A DNA stretch of 64,000 bases. Origin: JAJCZZ01 sp964569085. GTDB taxonomy: Bacteria; Gemmatimonadota; Gemmatimonadetes; Longimicrobiales; Gaopeijiaceae. The stretch is from contig CAZMTA010000014.1 of assembly GCA_964569085.1 (NCBI GenBank), positions 27,873 through 91,872 on the forward strand, written 5' to 3'. This document shows positions 36,408 to 44,877 of this stretch, piece by piece (positions within the stretch are counted from its first letter, which is position 1; every line of letters begins with the position of its first letter). The position numbers and the translations under genes are program-made. The notes below the pieces were generated by a model. That model was not told the origin of the DNA. It did no database searches and was given only the letters and a program-made list of their open reading frames with translations.

Positions 36408-38911
36408 CGGCCCCCTCCCCCGCCCAGGAGGAGCGTGAAGGGCTCGGCCACCGCGGAGCCGGAGGGTCCCACCGGCGGCAGGTCGGGGTGGGCCAGCACC
36501 CACGCCCGCAGGTCGCCGAGGTCGTAGGTGCCGTCGGCGTTCCCGTGGAGGTCCAGGTAGCGCTCCTGGGGCGACGTCAGCGCCGGCCCGCCCAGGAGGA
36601 ACGTCGACGCGAGCGCGTCCCATCCCAGCGCCGGCTCGTCCACCTCCAGCGTCACCTCGGCGGTGGCGCGGAGCCCGAGGGCGTCCCGGGCCTGCACCCG
36701 CACCGGGAAGGTCCCGGCCTCCAGGGCGGCCCCGACCAGGAGGCCCACCGGATCCAGACGGAGCCCCCGGGGCAGAGTCCCCTCGACCAGGTCCCAGGTC
36801 ACCGGGTTGGTCCCGTTCTCCACCTCCAGGCCGATCTGCTGCTCCACCGCGGCCTCGAAGCGCGCCGTGGCCGAGACCGCCTGGTACGTCAGCTCGAAGT
36901 CCACGCCGGCCCGCACCGGCTCGTCCACGGTGAGGAGGGCGGGGTTGCCGGCCCCGGCCAGGGCCCCGGTCCACCCCACGAAGCGGAAGCCACGCCGGGG
37001 GCGGGCCTCCAGGCTCACCTCGGTCCCCCGGGGGAACCAGAGGTCGTCGGAGTGGGGGACGCTGACGAGCTCGGCGGGCGTCACGCCGTCCACCCCGCCC
37101 CGCACGTCCAGGGCCAGCTCGACCTCCTCGCCGGCGTAGCGGGCCACCACGGTGCGGTCGGCCAGGGGCGTCCGGACCGTGCGCACCCGTGGGGCCTCGG
37201 GGTCGTCGAGCCACCCCGCGAAGGGGCGGCGGACGCCCTCCTCCACCAGCTCGCCGGGGGCGGCCTCCACCTCGTGGGCGTCGAAGGGCGCCGAGAGGAA
37301 GGAGTGGGACGAGCCGGAGACCGCCGAGCCGTCCACCGAGAAGACGCCCTGGGGCCCCCCGCCCTCCTCCTTCCGGAGGGTCACCGTGTAGAGCCGCGTG
37401 AGGACGTCCAGCGCCACGTCCGCCCCCTGCCGGGCGATGTCGAGGAAGGTGACCCCGGTGGCCGTGCCGCCGAAGGTCCGGGACGACGGGGTGGAGCCCG
37501 CGTGGAACTCCCGCTGCACGCGCTCGCCGTCCACCAGGGGGAAGGGGTCGCCGGCGTCGCCCCGGCCGCGCCCCGTGGCACCCAGGTCGTCCAGGCCGTC
37601 GGCCTGGCGCAGCCAGATGCCCCGGCGGTCGTAGCCGTTCACCTCGTTGGTGCGCCACTGGGCGGCCACCACCGGCTCGTCCACCTGCCACACCAGGAGG
37701 CCCTCCTCGGGGAGGTTGGCGTCGAACCCCGTGCGCCGCCGGTTCTCCAGGAGGTAGTGGACCTCCGAGCCCGCCGGCCCGCGCACCCGGTAGACGGTGC
37801 CCGTGGACGCCACCGGCGGGACGACCAGCGAGGTCCGCTCCGTCCCGGCGGGGACCTCCACCACGTCCACCCACCCCAGCGCGGCCTTGCTCCACGCTCC
37901 CAGGTGGCACGGCCGGTCCGGGGACCGGTCGTCGCAGCCCCACGATCCGGTGGCCATGAGCTCCCACGTCCCGGCGCCCTGGTGGCGGCCGTTCTGCTCC
38001 ACGGTGTCGTAGAGGTCCGGGAGGCCGAAGGCGTGCCCCAGCTCGTGGGTGAAGACGCCGATCTCGTTCAGCCCCGAGGAGCAGGAGCGCACCGGCTGGA
38101 TCACGTAGTCGTCCACCTGGACGAAGCCCCCGGAGGCCGAGGGCGAATCCGTGAGCCACGGCGAGCCGGTGGCCGCGCTGAGGGACCAGCGGTGGGACCA
38201 GATCCGGTCGTCGCTCTGGTCGCCCCCGCACTCGCCGCCGGCGGTGGGGTGCAGGACCGCCAGGGCGTCCACGAAGCCGTCGTCGTCCCCGGAGTTGGGG
38301 ATGCCGTCGGGGCCGTCGTTGTCGTACCGGCCCCAGTCCACCCCGGAGGTGGCGTCCAGCAGGTCCTCGATGAACACCGCGGTGCGTGCGTTCAGGCCGC
38401 TCTCGCCGTTGGTGACCCAGGCCTGGGTGCGCCGGGGGTCGGCCCGCACCCAGCCCCGCACCTCGCCCCGGAGCTCGAAGGCTCCCCGGGACACCTCGGC
38501 CCAGTAGGCGGAGATCGTCTGGCCGCCGTCCCCGAAGTAGGCGTCCTGCACCGTGGCGGCCGGATACGGACCGGTCTCCCCGCCGTCGCCGAAGAGGCCC
38601 ATGAGCACGGGGAGGTGGAAGGTCCCGCGCAGCGGCGCGTCCCGGGGGCCGAGCCGCACGGCCGCGCTCCCCGCCGGCCCGCCGTCCACGCCGGCGGCTC
38701 CCGGCTCCGGGGCGAGCTGCCGCCCGAGGCGGACCGCCCGGCCCCGGGTGAAGCGGAAGGCCCGGGGGTCCTCCTGGCGGAGGACGCGGTACGACGCGGG
38801 AACCGGGGTCCCGTAGCGCGCGCCCAGCATCTCCACGTCCTGCGCCGCCCCGGCCGACGGGGCCAGGAGCGCCAGGGCGCCGAGGAGCAGGGTGCCGCGA
38901 AGTCGTGCCAT
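36404..38911 (-). CDS. Secreted M6-family metalloprotease (immune inhibitor A-like) with C-terminal dockerin-like segment
   Basis: 835 residues. A signal peptide ends at SAGAAQ. The catalytic zinc motif is HELGH at 289-293 followed by AFGLPDLYD, as in M6 peptidases. Downstream are Ig-like/InlB-repeat-like beta domains (RRGFRFVGWTGALAGAGNPA) and a Cadherin-like putative-Ig segment (NPVTWDLVEGTLPRGLRLDP). Near the C-terminus YLDLHGNADGTYDLGDLRAW resembles a half dockerin Ca-binding loop. It is exported and probably degrades extracellular protein; the lipoprotein encoded next may retain or inhibit it. Confidence 0.88.
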   Translation of the reverse strand: MARLRGTLLLGALALLAPSAGAAQDVEMLGARYGTPVPASYRVLRQEDPRAFRFTRGRAVRLGRQLAPEPGAAGVDGGPAGSAAVRLGPRDAPLRGTFHLPVLMGLFGDGGETGPYPAATVQDAYFGDGGQTISAYWAEVSRGAFELRGEVRGWVRADPRRTQAWVTNGESGLNARTAVFIEDLLDATSGVDWGRYDNDGPDGIPNSGDDDGFVDALAVLHPTAGGECGGDQSDDRIWSHRWSLSAATGSPWLTDSPSASGGFVQVDDYVIQPVRSCSSGLNEIGVFTHELGHAFGLPDLYDTVEQNGRHQGAGTWELMATGSWGCDDRSPDRPCHLGAWSKAALGWVDVVEVPAGTERTSLVVPPVASTGTVYRVRGPAGSEVHYLLENRRRTGFDANLPEEGLLVWQVDEPVVAAQWRTNEVNGYDRRGIWLRQADGLDDLGATGRGRGDAGDPFPLVDGERVQREFHAGSTPSSRTFGGTATGVTFLDIARQGADVALDVLTRLYTVTLRKEEGGGPQGVFSVDGSAVSGSSHSFLSAPFDAHEVEAAPGELVEEGVRRPFAGWLDDPEAPRVRTVRTPLADRTVVARYAGEEVELALDVRGGVDGVTPAELVSVPHSDDLWFPRGTEVSLEARPRRGFRFVGWTGALAGAGNPALLTVDEPVRAGVDFELTYQAVSATARFEAAVEQQIGLEVENGTNPVTWDLVEGTLPRGLRLDPVGLLVGAALEAGTFPVRVQARDALGLRATAEVTLEVDEPALGWDALASTFLLGGPALTSPQERYLDLHGNADGTYDLGDLRAWVLAHPDLPPVGPSGSAVAEPFTLLLGGGGGR

Positions 38912-38956
38912 GGAAGGGGGTCCGGGCGGGATGGGGGTACGGACTTCCCTACACGC

Positions 38957-39529
38957 TCAGCCTCGCTGGAGGTCCTCCCCGCGGATCTCCAGGACGTCCC
39001 CGACCTCGCGGATCCCGTCGATGACGTTCTGGATGTGCTCCTTGCGGTCGAGGCCGATGAGCTCGATCCCCTCGGCCACGTGGTCGCGGTCCACGCCGGC
39101 CGCGAAGGTCTTGTCCTTGATCTTCTTCACCACCGACTTGGGCTTGAGGTCGTCGATGCCGTTGGGGCGGACCAGGCAGCACGCCACCACCAGGCCGGAC
39201 AGCTCGTCGCAGGCGATGAGCACCTTGTCCAGCTCCGTCTCCGGCTCCACGCCGGTGAAGTCCGCGCGGTGGGCCAGGATCGCGTGGATCACCTCCTCGG
39301 GGTAGCCCTCCTCCCGGAGGTGCTCCACCGCCTTCAGCGGGTGCTCCTCGGGGTGCTTCTCCCAGTCCAGGTCGTGGAGCAGGCCGGCCAGCCCCCAGGT
39401 CTCCTCGTCCTCGCCGCGCATGCGGGCGTAGTGCCGGACGGCCGCCTCCACGGCGTACATGTGCTTCCGGAGGTTCTCGTTCTCGACCCAGGCTTCCAGG
39501 GTGGCGAGGGCGTCGGCGCGGTCGGGCAT
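38957..39529 (-). CDS. HD-domain hydrolase
   Basis: 190 residues. The HD motif is GLLHDLDWEKHPEEHPLKAV with HD at about residues 52-53, preceded by HMYAVEAAVRHYA, and followed by AILAHRADF and ACDELSGLV, giving the metal-binding H...HD...D pattern. This is the HDIG/YfbR-like group of small phosphohydrolases acting on nucleotides or unknown substrates. Cytoplasmic, no partner domain. It stands alone between the M6 protease gene and a hairpin that follows nth. Confidence 0.82.
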   Translation of the reverse strand: MPDRADALATLEAWVENENLRKHMYAVEAAVRHYARMRGEDEETWGLAGLLHDLDWEKHPEEHPLKAVEHLREEGYPEEVIHAILAHRADFTGVEPETELDKVLIACDELSGLVVACCLVRPNGIDDLKPKSVVKKIKDKTFAAGVDRDHVAEGIELIGLDRKEHIQNVIDGIREVGDVLEIRGEDLQRG

Positions 39530-39575
39530 GAATGGGGCTCCGGGGTGGGAAACGGTGTCGGGGAAGGGCCAGGGT

Positions 39576-39621
39576 GGGCGGACCGCCCCCGGGGGTCAAC
39601 CCCGGCGCCGCGGGTCCGCCC
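39576..39621 (-). terminator. Hairpin downstream of endonuclease III
   Basis: GGGCGGACC (39576-39584) pairs perfectly with GGTCCGCCC (39613-39621); a smaller CCGGGG/CCCCGG stem can form inside. It lies ten bases past the nth stop on the minus strand. Confidence 0.6.
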
Positions 39622-39630
39622 GCTCCCGGC

Positions 39631-40281
39631 TCACACCTTCGACGAGGGGCAGAGCCGGGCCACGACGCACTCCTCGCAGAGGGGCTTGCGGGCGTCGCAC
39701 ACGGCGCGGCCGTGCCAGATCAGGAGGTGGGCCAGCATGGTCCACCGCTCCCGGGGGAAGAGCTCCATGAGGTCCCGCTCCACCTTCACGGGGCTGTCGT
39801 GCTTCGTGAAGCCGAGGCGGTTGGAGAGGCGCTTCACGTGGGTGTCCACCACCACGCCCTCGTCCAGGCCGAAGGCGTTCCCCAGGATGACGTTGGCGGT
39901 CTTGCGCCCCACTCCGGGGAGGGCGTGGAGCTCCTTCAGCGTCCGCGGCACCTCGCCGCCGTGCTCGTCCACCACGCCCTCGGCGAAGCCGATGATGTTC
40001 CTGGCCTTGTTCCGGAAGAAGCCGGTGGAGTGGACGATCTCCTCCACGTCCTCCTGGCGGGCGCCGGCCAGCGTCTCGGCGTCGGGGTAGGTCCGGAAGA
40101 GCTCCGGGGTGACCATGTTCACCCGCTCGTCGGTCGTCTGGGCCGAGAGGATCGTGGCCACGGCCAGCTGGAAGGGGTTCTCGAAGTCCAGCTCGCAGTG
40201 GGCGTCGGGGTACTCCTCCCGCAGGAGGTCGTACACGGTCTCGGCGCGCTCGCGCTTCTTCTTCTTGGACTCTCGGGGCAT
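39631..40281 (-). CDS. nth: Endonuclease III
   Basis: 216 residues. The helix-hairpin-helix LHALPGVGRKTANVIL contains the catalytic Lys, the catalytic Asp is in VVVDTHVKRLSNRLG, and the C-terminal 4Fe-4S cluster ligands are C-x6-C-x2-C-x5-C (CDARKPLCEECVVARLC). It removes oxidised pyrimidines and nicks abasic sites in base excision repair. ATG at 40281; nine bases separate it from the preceding hypothetical gene, so the two are co-transcribed. Confidence 0.95.
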   Translation of the reverse strand: MPRESKKKKRERAETVYDLLREEYPDAHCELDFENPFQLAVATILSAQTTDERVNMVTPELFRTYPDAETLAGARQEDVEEIVHSTGFFRNKARNIIGFAEGVVDEHGGEVPRTLKELHALPGVGRKTANVILGNAFGLDEGVVVDTHVKRLSNRLGFTKHDSPVKVERDLMELFPRERWTMLAHLLIWHGRAVCDARKPLCEECVVARLCPSSKV

Positions 40282-40289
40282 GTCGGCGG

Positions 40290-41090
40290 TCAGGCGTCGG
40301 GGTCGAGGCGGATGTGCCGGGCGGGGAGGCGGGACGGCGCGGGCGCGCCCTCGGGGACCGCGTCGGGCGCCGCGGCCTCGCGCTCCACCACGGCGTCGGG
40401 CCAGGCGTCCAGGTACGCGAACGTCCGGGCCAGGAGCTTCAGCGCCTCGCCGGCGGTCTGGAGGGAGTGGAGCCCCTCCAGCTCCCCCCCGGGGAGCGTG
40501 GTGGCGAAGTCCTTCCCGTCGGGACGCGCCGAGGCCTCCATCCAGCGGGCGGCGTCCTTCCACGGGGCGTCGGCCACGGGCACCACCGCCAGCCCGGCCC
40601 GGTCGCCCCGGATCCCCATGGCCAGCAGGACGTGCAGGACGTCGGTATCCGAGCGGTGCCAGAAGAGCCCGTCCACCGACTCGGCCGCGGCGTCGGGGCG
40701 CGGCGTCACCCAGAAGAGGTGCTGGGGGAGCTGGAGGTACCCGGACACGGACGGGAGGGGCGGCGCTCCGGAGGAGGGGGAGCCGTCCACCAGGTAGCGC
40801 GCCGCCCCGGTCTCCAGGAGCCAGAGCGGCCGCCCCGCCCGGTGGAAGCGCCACGCCTGCCAGGCCAGCGAGGCGTACTGGTGCATGGCCTCGCCCTGGG
40901 CCTCGGCGGGTCGGAGGTCCCGGAGGAACGCCCCGACGGAGCCGAGGAGCATGAAGGCCTGGAGGTCGTCCACCCCGCCGGCGGCCTCCGCCTCGGCGTC
41001 GATGCGCGCCAGCGTCTCCGTCGCCTCCTCCCCGTCGGGGAAGGCGAGCTCGTAGGGGGTGATGCGGGCGTAGTCGTCGTGGATGGCCAT
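40290..41090 (-). CDS. Hypothetical cytoplasmic protein
   Basis: 266 residues, no signal peptide or span. Helical N-terminus (EEATETLARIDAEAEAAGG), then mixed strands with aromatic residues (PLWLLETGAARYLVDG, GYLQLPQHLFWVTPRP, VDGLFWHRSDTDVLHVLLAM). The well-formed folds and strong codon bias indicate a real protein; I do not recognise the family. Nine bases separate it from nth on one side and from the metallopeptidase-like gene on the other, so it sits in one operon with them. Confidence 0.7.
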   Translation of the reverse strand: MAIHDDYARITPYELAFPDGEEATETLARIDAEAEAAGGVDDLQAFMLLGSVGAFLRDLRPAEAQGEAMHQYASLAWQAWRFHRAGRPLWLLETGAARYLVDGSPSSGAPPLPSVSGYLQLPQHLFWVTPRPDAAAESVDGLFWHRSDTDVLHVLLAMGIRGDRAGLAVVPVADAPWKDAARWMEASARPDGKDFATTLPGGELEGLHSLQTAGEALKLLARTFAYLDAWPDAVVEREAAAPDAVPEGAPAPSRLPARHIRLDPDA

Positions 41091-41099
41091 GGGGTGAGG

Positions 41100-41843
41100 C
41101 TACCCGCCCTCCCCCGACGGTTCCACCGGGCGCGCCTCGGCCTCCGACTCCCAGATCTCGGGGCGGGAGGTGCCGAACATGCGCCGGGCCTCGGACCACC
41201 ACCCCCGCTTCCGCACCAGGACCAGCTCCAGGGTGGCCGGAGGGTCCACGACGCCGTGGACCCAGACGTAGTGCACGTCGCCCAGGACCTCCGGCGGATC
41301 CACGCGCCAGCGCCCGTCCCCCCAGGAGAACTCGAGGGCGTCGGCGGCCTCGAAGTCCTCCGACCGCCACTCCTGCTCGATGTAGTAGTTCCGCTCCACC
41401 TGGAAGACGCCGGGGACGGGCTCGTCTCCGTGCTGGTAGTACCAGGGGTCGAAGTCGTCCTCCTGGTCCCGCTTGAACGTCTCGTCCATGGCGTAGTCCA
41501 CGCCCTCCAGCCCGTCCTCCCGGGCCAGCGACTCCAGGTGGTGCCGGAGCTCGTGGGTCAGCGTCTCCCAGAGCTCCTCGTCCCAGTCGAAGTCCGGGTC
41601 CCGCCGCGCGATCTCCCGGAAGGAGCCCCAGTAGAGGACGACCTTGGAACGGGTGGTCTCGGGTCCGCCGTAGTCCGAGGCGAAGTCCTCGGTGTAGCAG
41701 TGGCCCATGGTCCAGATCTCGGGGAGGTCGGGGTGGGCCTCGGCCTCCCGGGTCACCACCAGCCCCTCCACCCCCTCCTTGAAGTCGGGGGGGATCTCGT
41801 CCCAGTACTCCCGGGCGGCGCGCTCGAAGTCGCGGAACTTCAC
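41100..41843 (-). CDS. Zincin-like metallopeptidase-fold protein
   Basis: 247 residues. A central THELRHHLESLAR gives an HExxH-like helix (HELRH), the pattern of the small zincin group (related to PF06262) with metal-binding His and catalytic Glu. It is preceded by TTRSKVVLYWGSF and followed by Glu/Asp-rich segments. The C-terminal part has Trp-rich strands (EWRSEDFEAADALEFSWGDG). No signal peptide, so cytoplasmic; proteolysis is not proven for this group. GTG at 41843 begins just after the NSS transporter stop at 41851, seven bases away. Confidence 0.7.
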   Translation of the reverse strand: MKFRDFERAAREYWDEIPPDFKEGVEGLVVTREAEAHPDLPEIWTMGHCYTEDFASDYGGPETTRSKVVLYWGSFREIARRDPDFDWDEELWETLTHELRHHLESLAREDGLEGVDYAMDETFKRDQEDDFDPWYYQHGDEPVPGVFQVERNYYIEQEWRSEDFEAADALEFSWGDGRWRVDPPEVLGDVHYVWVHGVVDPPATLELVLVRKRGWWSEARRMFGTSRPEIWESEAEARPVEPSGEGG

Positions 41844-41850
41844 GGGCGGC

Positions 41851-43302
41851 TCAGGCCCCCGGATCCGCCTCGCCGGCGGACCGGGCGAGCCACCGGTTTG
41901 CGGCCAGGAGCACAGCCAGCACCACGGCCCACTGGATGAGCACCGAGCCGATGTTGTAGGGGCTGAAGAGCGTCCAGGTGGCCGCGAAGTCCTCGCCGCG
42001 CGCGCTCCAGAGCCACCATCCCATGAGGACCACCGCCTGGACGGCCACCAGGCGGATGGCCCAGTCCCACCAGGCACCGATGCGGATGTCCGAGCCTTCG
42101 TGGTTGATGAAGGTCTCCCGGAAGCGGGTCACGCCGTAGCGCAGCACCGCGAAGGCGAAGAAGAAGCCCGACAGCATGAGCCCCACGCCCCAGACCCAGT
42201 CCTGGTTCTGGAAGACGCCCAGCTCCAGCGCGGAGGGGATCCCGAAGAGGAGGCCGGCGGTGCCCACGAGGGCGATGGCCTTCCCCCGGGCCATCCCCAG
42301 GTCCATGAGCACGCGGCTGGCCAGCTCCACCATGGCCACCAGCGAGGTCCAGGCGGCGAAGACCAGCGCCAGGAAGAAGAGGGCCTGGAAGAAGCGCCCC
42401 CCCGGGAGCTGGGCGAAGAGCTGGGGCACCCAGATGAAGGTGAGCCCCTCGTTCCCCGCCCCCACGATCTCGCTGGCGGCGTCGGGCATGACGCTGAAGA
42501 CGGTGCAGAGCACCATGATGCCCGCCAGGAGCGACATGGAGTTGTTGCCGAAGCCGATCACGAAGGCGTTGAGCGCCGTGTCCTCGCGGCTGCGCATGTA
42601 GACGGCGTAGGTCAGGACCAGCCCCCACCCGGCGCCGGTGTCCCAGGCGTTCTGGGTCAGCGCCTGGATCCAGATCTCCCAGTTGGCCAGCTCGGCCAGA
42701 TCCGGCGTGAAGAGGAAGACCAGGCCGTCCACGGCCCCGGGCAGCGTCACGGCGCGGATGGCCAGGACCACCACCAGGACGATGAGGCTGGGGATGAGGA
42801 AGCGGGCGGCCGTCTCGATGCCCTTCACGCCCCGGGAGACCACGAAGACCGCCATCCCCACGGCCAGGGCGTGGGTGATCAGCGCCTGGGGCGTGGAGTG
42901 GAAGCCGTCCCAGAAGGCCCCGGGGACCGCCGCGGGCACCTCGCCGGTCAGGGTGGCCACGAAGAAGCGGATGGTCCACCCCATGACCACCGAGTAGTAG
43001 AACATGATGGCGGTGGCCACGAAGGCCACCCAGGCGCCCATCCACGCGAAGCCCGGCCCCAGGAGCTTGGCGAAGGCGCCCACGGTGCCGCGGCGGGTCC
43101 CCTTCCCCAGGGCGAACTCCAGGATGAGGAGGGGGATGGACCACGCCAGCAGGAAGACCACCCAGGCCACCAGGAACGAGCCTCCGCCGTTGGTGGCGGC
43201 GATCCGGGGGAAGCGCCAGATGTTGCCGGTTCCCACGGCCATGCCGAGCATGGCCAGGAGCATGCCCCAGCGGGAGCTGAACACGTCGGATCGGGAGGGC
43301 AC
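41851..43302 (-). CDS. Sodium-dependent transporter, NSS (SNF) family
   Basis: 483 residues with about 11-12 spans. The LeuT-fold N-terminus is typical: RWGMLLAMLGMAVGTGNIWR then FPRIAATNGGGSFLVAW. Unwound TM1 and the TM6 region (TLTYAVYMRSREDTALNAF nearby) support sodium and amino-acid binding. NSS transporters import amino acids or related compounds with Na+. Bacterial members of this type often need a tiny MetS-like subunit, and a candidate lies at 35.8 kb. Upstream gene of the short operon through nth. Confidence 0.92.
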   Translation of the reverse strand: MPSRSDVFSSRWGMLLAMLGMAVGTGNIWRFPRIAATNGGGSFLVAWVVFLLAWSIPLLILEFALGKGTRRGTVGAFAKLLGPGFAWMGAWVAFVATAIMFYYSVVMGWTIRFFVATLTGEVPAAVPGAFWDGFHSTPQALITHALAVGMAVFVVSRGVKGIETAARFLIPSLIVLVVVLAIRAVTLPGAVDGLVFLFTPDLAELANWEIWIQALTQNAWDTGAGWGLVLTYAVYMRSREDTALNAFVIGFGNNSMSLLAGIMVLCTVFSVMPDAASEIVGAGNEGLTFIWVPQLFAQLPGGRFFQALFFLALVFAAWTSLVAMVELASRVLMDLGMARGKAIALVGTAGLLFGIPSALELGVFQNQDWVWGVGLMLSGFFFAFAVLRYGVTRFRETFINHEGSDIRIGAWWDWAIRLVAVQAVVLMGWWLWSARGEDFAATWTLFSPYNIGSVLIQWAVVLAVLLAANRWLARSAGEADPGA

Positions 43303-43371
43303 GGCGGGCGGTCCTGGCGGGGGTCCACGGGAGGCGAGCGACCGGGGACGCGCCCCGGGAACGCCGTCAGT

Positions 43372-44100
43372 CTAGGGGGCGGGCGTCGTCGGGGCGAGGG
43401 TCTCCAGGAGCGCCGCGCCCTCCTCCACGATGCGCCGGTCCACCTCGGTGCCCGGGGCGAGCGCCACCAGCTCCCGCAGGAAGGGGACGGCCTCGGCGGG
43501 GCGGTCCCGGTCCGCCAGGAGCTTGGCCAGCTCGAGTCTCGGCGCCGGGGCCCGGGGGTCCTGGCGGACGGCCACCCGGTAGTGACGCTCGGCCTCCGCC
43601 CAGGAGGCGTCGCCGAGGGCGTCGCCCAGCCCCATGCGCAGCGCGAGCTGCCGTATGGGCCAGGGGAGGCGCATCACCGCGGCGTGGAGCCGCCCCATCA
43701 TCTCGTGCCCCCCGGCGTGGAGGGAGTCGAGCTCCAGGGTGCGGACCGTGGCGTCGAGGACGTCGGGGCCGGTGCGCAGCTTCTGGAAGGGCCCGGCGTA
43801 CTCGGTGCGGACGCCGAGCGCCACCGAGCGCCAGTACCAGGCGTCGGCCGACGCGGGGTAGGTCTCCACCAGCGCCTCGCCCAGGGCGTCGGCGGTGTCG
43901 AGCCACCCGTCCCGGGCGTCGCCGTCCTCGGCCAGGAGCGCACCGTGGACCGCGTCCTCCACCCGCCGCTGGAGCGCGTCGCGGTGGAGCCCACCCACCG
44001 AGGGGGGCTCACCGACCTGGGCGCCGCCGGGCGTCGCGGCGGCCCCGCCGAGGACGACGACCTGGAGGACCGCCGCGACCGCGACCGCTCCGCGCCTCAG
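43372..44100 (-). CDS. Secreted TPR-like protein
   Basis: 242 residues if translation starts at the CTG at 44100, which overlaps the MscL stop as CTGA and gives a clean signal peptide (LRRGAVAVAAVLQVVVLGG). An ATG at 44139 would add 13 residues of no apparent value and overlap mscL by 43 bases. The mature protein is helical with TPR-like pairs (ADAWYWRSVALGVRTEYAG, AEAERHYRVAVRQDPRAPA). It probably acts as a periplasmic scaffold. CTG starts are rare; the overlap pattern is the argument. Confidence 0.68.
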   Translation of the reverse strand: MRRGAVAVAAVLQVVVLGGAAATPGGAQVGEPPSVGGLHRDALQRRVEDAVHGALLAEDGDARDGWLDTADALGEALVETYPASADAWYWRSVALGVRTEYAGPFQKLRTGPDVLDATVRTLELDSLHAGGHEMMGRLHAAVMRLPWPIRQLALRMGLGDALGDASWAEAERHYRVAVRQDPRAPAPRLELAKLLADRDRPAEAVPFLRELVALAPGTEVDRRIVEEGAALLETLAPTTPAP

Positions 44101-44564
44101 GCGGGCTCGGCCTCGATCTCCGACGTGCAGTACGGGCACCGGGTCGCCTTCAGCAGGATGTTCTGCAGGCAGTAGGGGCAGGGCTTCTCGGTGGGGGCCG
44201 GGGGCGGCTCCGGCTGCTCGCGCCGGAGGCGGTTGATGCCCCGGACCAGGAGGAACACCGCGAAGCCCACGATGAGGAAGCTCACCAGGGCGTTGACGAA
44301 GAGCCCCAGGTTGACGGTCACCGCCCCGGCCTCCTGGGCCGCGGCCAGCGTCGTGTACGGCGCCGGCGTGGCGCCCTCCTGCAGGACGAAGAAGATCTCC
44401 TCGAAGTCCACGCCCCCCAGAAGGAGCCCGATGGGCGGCATGAGCACGTTGTCCACCATGCTCTTCACGACGGTGCCGAAGGCCGCGCCGATGATGATGC
44501 CGACGGCCATGTCCACGACGTTCCCCTTCACGGCGAACTCGCGGAACTCCTTCATGATCTTCAC
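44097..44564 (-). CDS. mscL: Large-conductance mechanosensitive channel MscL with C-terminal zinc ribbon
   Basis: 155 residues. The amphipathic N-helix and TM1 (FREFAVKGNVVDMAVGIIIG, then AAFGTVVKSMVDNVLMPPIG) and TM2 (LFVNALVSFLIVGFAVFLLV) are typical. The usual C-terminal helical bundle is replaced or followed by a four-Cys ribbon: CPYCLQNILLKATRCPYC. MscL opens under osmotic downshock to release solutes. The ribbon is an extension I would not expect in E. coli-type MscL. Stop overlaps the TPR gene (CTGA). Confidence 0.93.
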   Translation of the reverse strand: MKIMKEFREFAVKGNVVDMAVGIIIGAAFGTVVKSMVDNVLMPPIGLLLGGVDFEEIFFVLQEGATPAPYTTLAAAQEAGAVTVNLGLFVNALVSFLIVGFAVFLLVRGINRLRREQPEPPPAPTEKPCPYCLQNILLKATRCPYCTSEIEAEPA

Positions 44565-44613
44565 GGGGGATCCTCCGCTGCGGGGGGCAGGACCGGCGGG
44601 ACGCCCGCCGGGA

Positions 44614-44877
44614 TCACTCGAAGATGTACGCCACCGCGGCCGCGGCCTGTTCCAAAGTCTCGACAGTCAGGGTGGCCAGCGCGTCCAGCTCCTTGAGCGC
44701 GTGGACGTGCTCCTCGGCGCGGACCAGNNNNNNNNNNNNNNNNNNNNNNNNNNNNNNNNNNNNNNNNNNNNNNNNNNNNNNNNNNNNNNNNNNNNNNNNN
44801 NNNNNNNNNNNNNNNNNNNNNNNNNNNCGCCATTCGGAGTGGATCTCCCCGGCGGCGTAGATCACCAGGTCGTTCAC
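44614..44877 (-). CDS. ytoQ: YtoQ-family protein, interrupted by an assembly gap
   Basis: Only the two ends are readable. The N-terminus VNDLVIYAAGEIHSEW matches the YtoQ start (LIVYLAGEIHTDW-like), and after the N run LVRAEEHVHALKELDALATL and VETLEQAAAAVAYIFE matches its C-terminus. The family is about 145-150 residues, so the 100 N probably stand for about 280 missing bases. YtoQ function is unknown. GTG at 44877 overlaps the glycyl-tRNA synthetase stop (GTGA). Confidence 0.75.
   Translation of the reverse strand: MNDLVIYAAGEIHSEWXXXXXXXXXXXXXXXXXXXXXXXXXXXXXXXXXXLVRAEEHVHALKELDALATLTVETLEQAAAAVAYIFE
44728..44827. other. Assembly gap of 100 N
   Basis: Exactly 100 N, the usual placeholder for a scaffold join of unknown length. 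It falls inside the YtoQ gene. Because the two flanks belong to one gene in one orientation, the join is likely correct. Confidence 0.98.
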
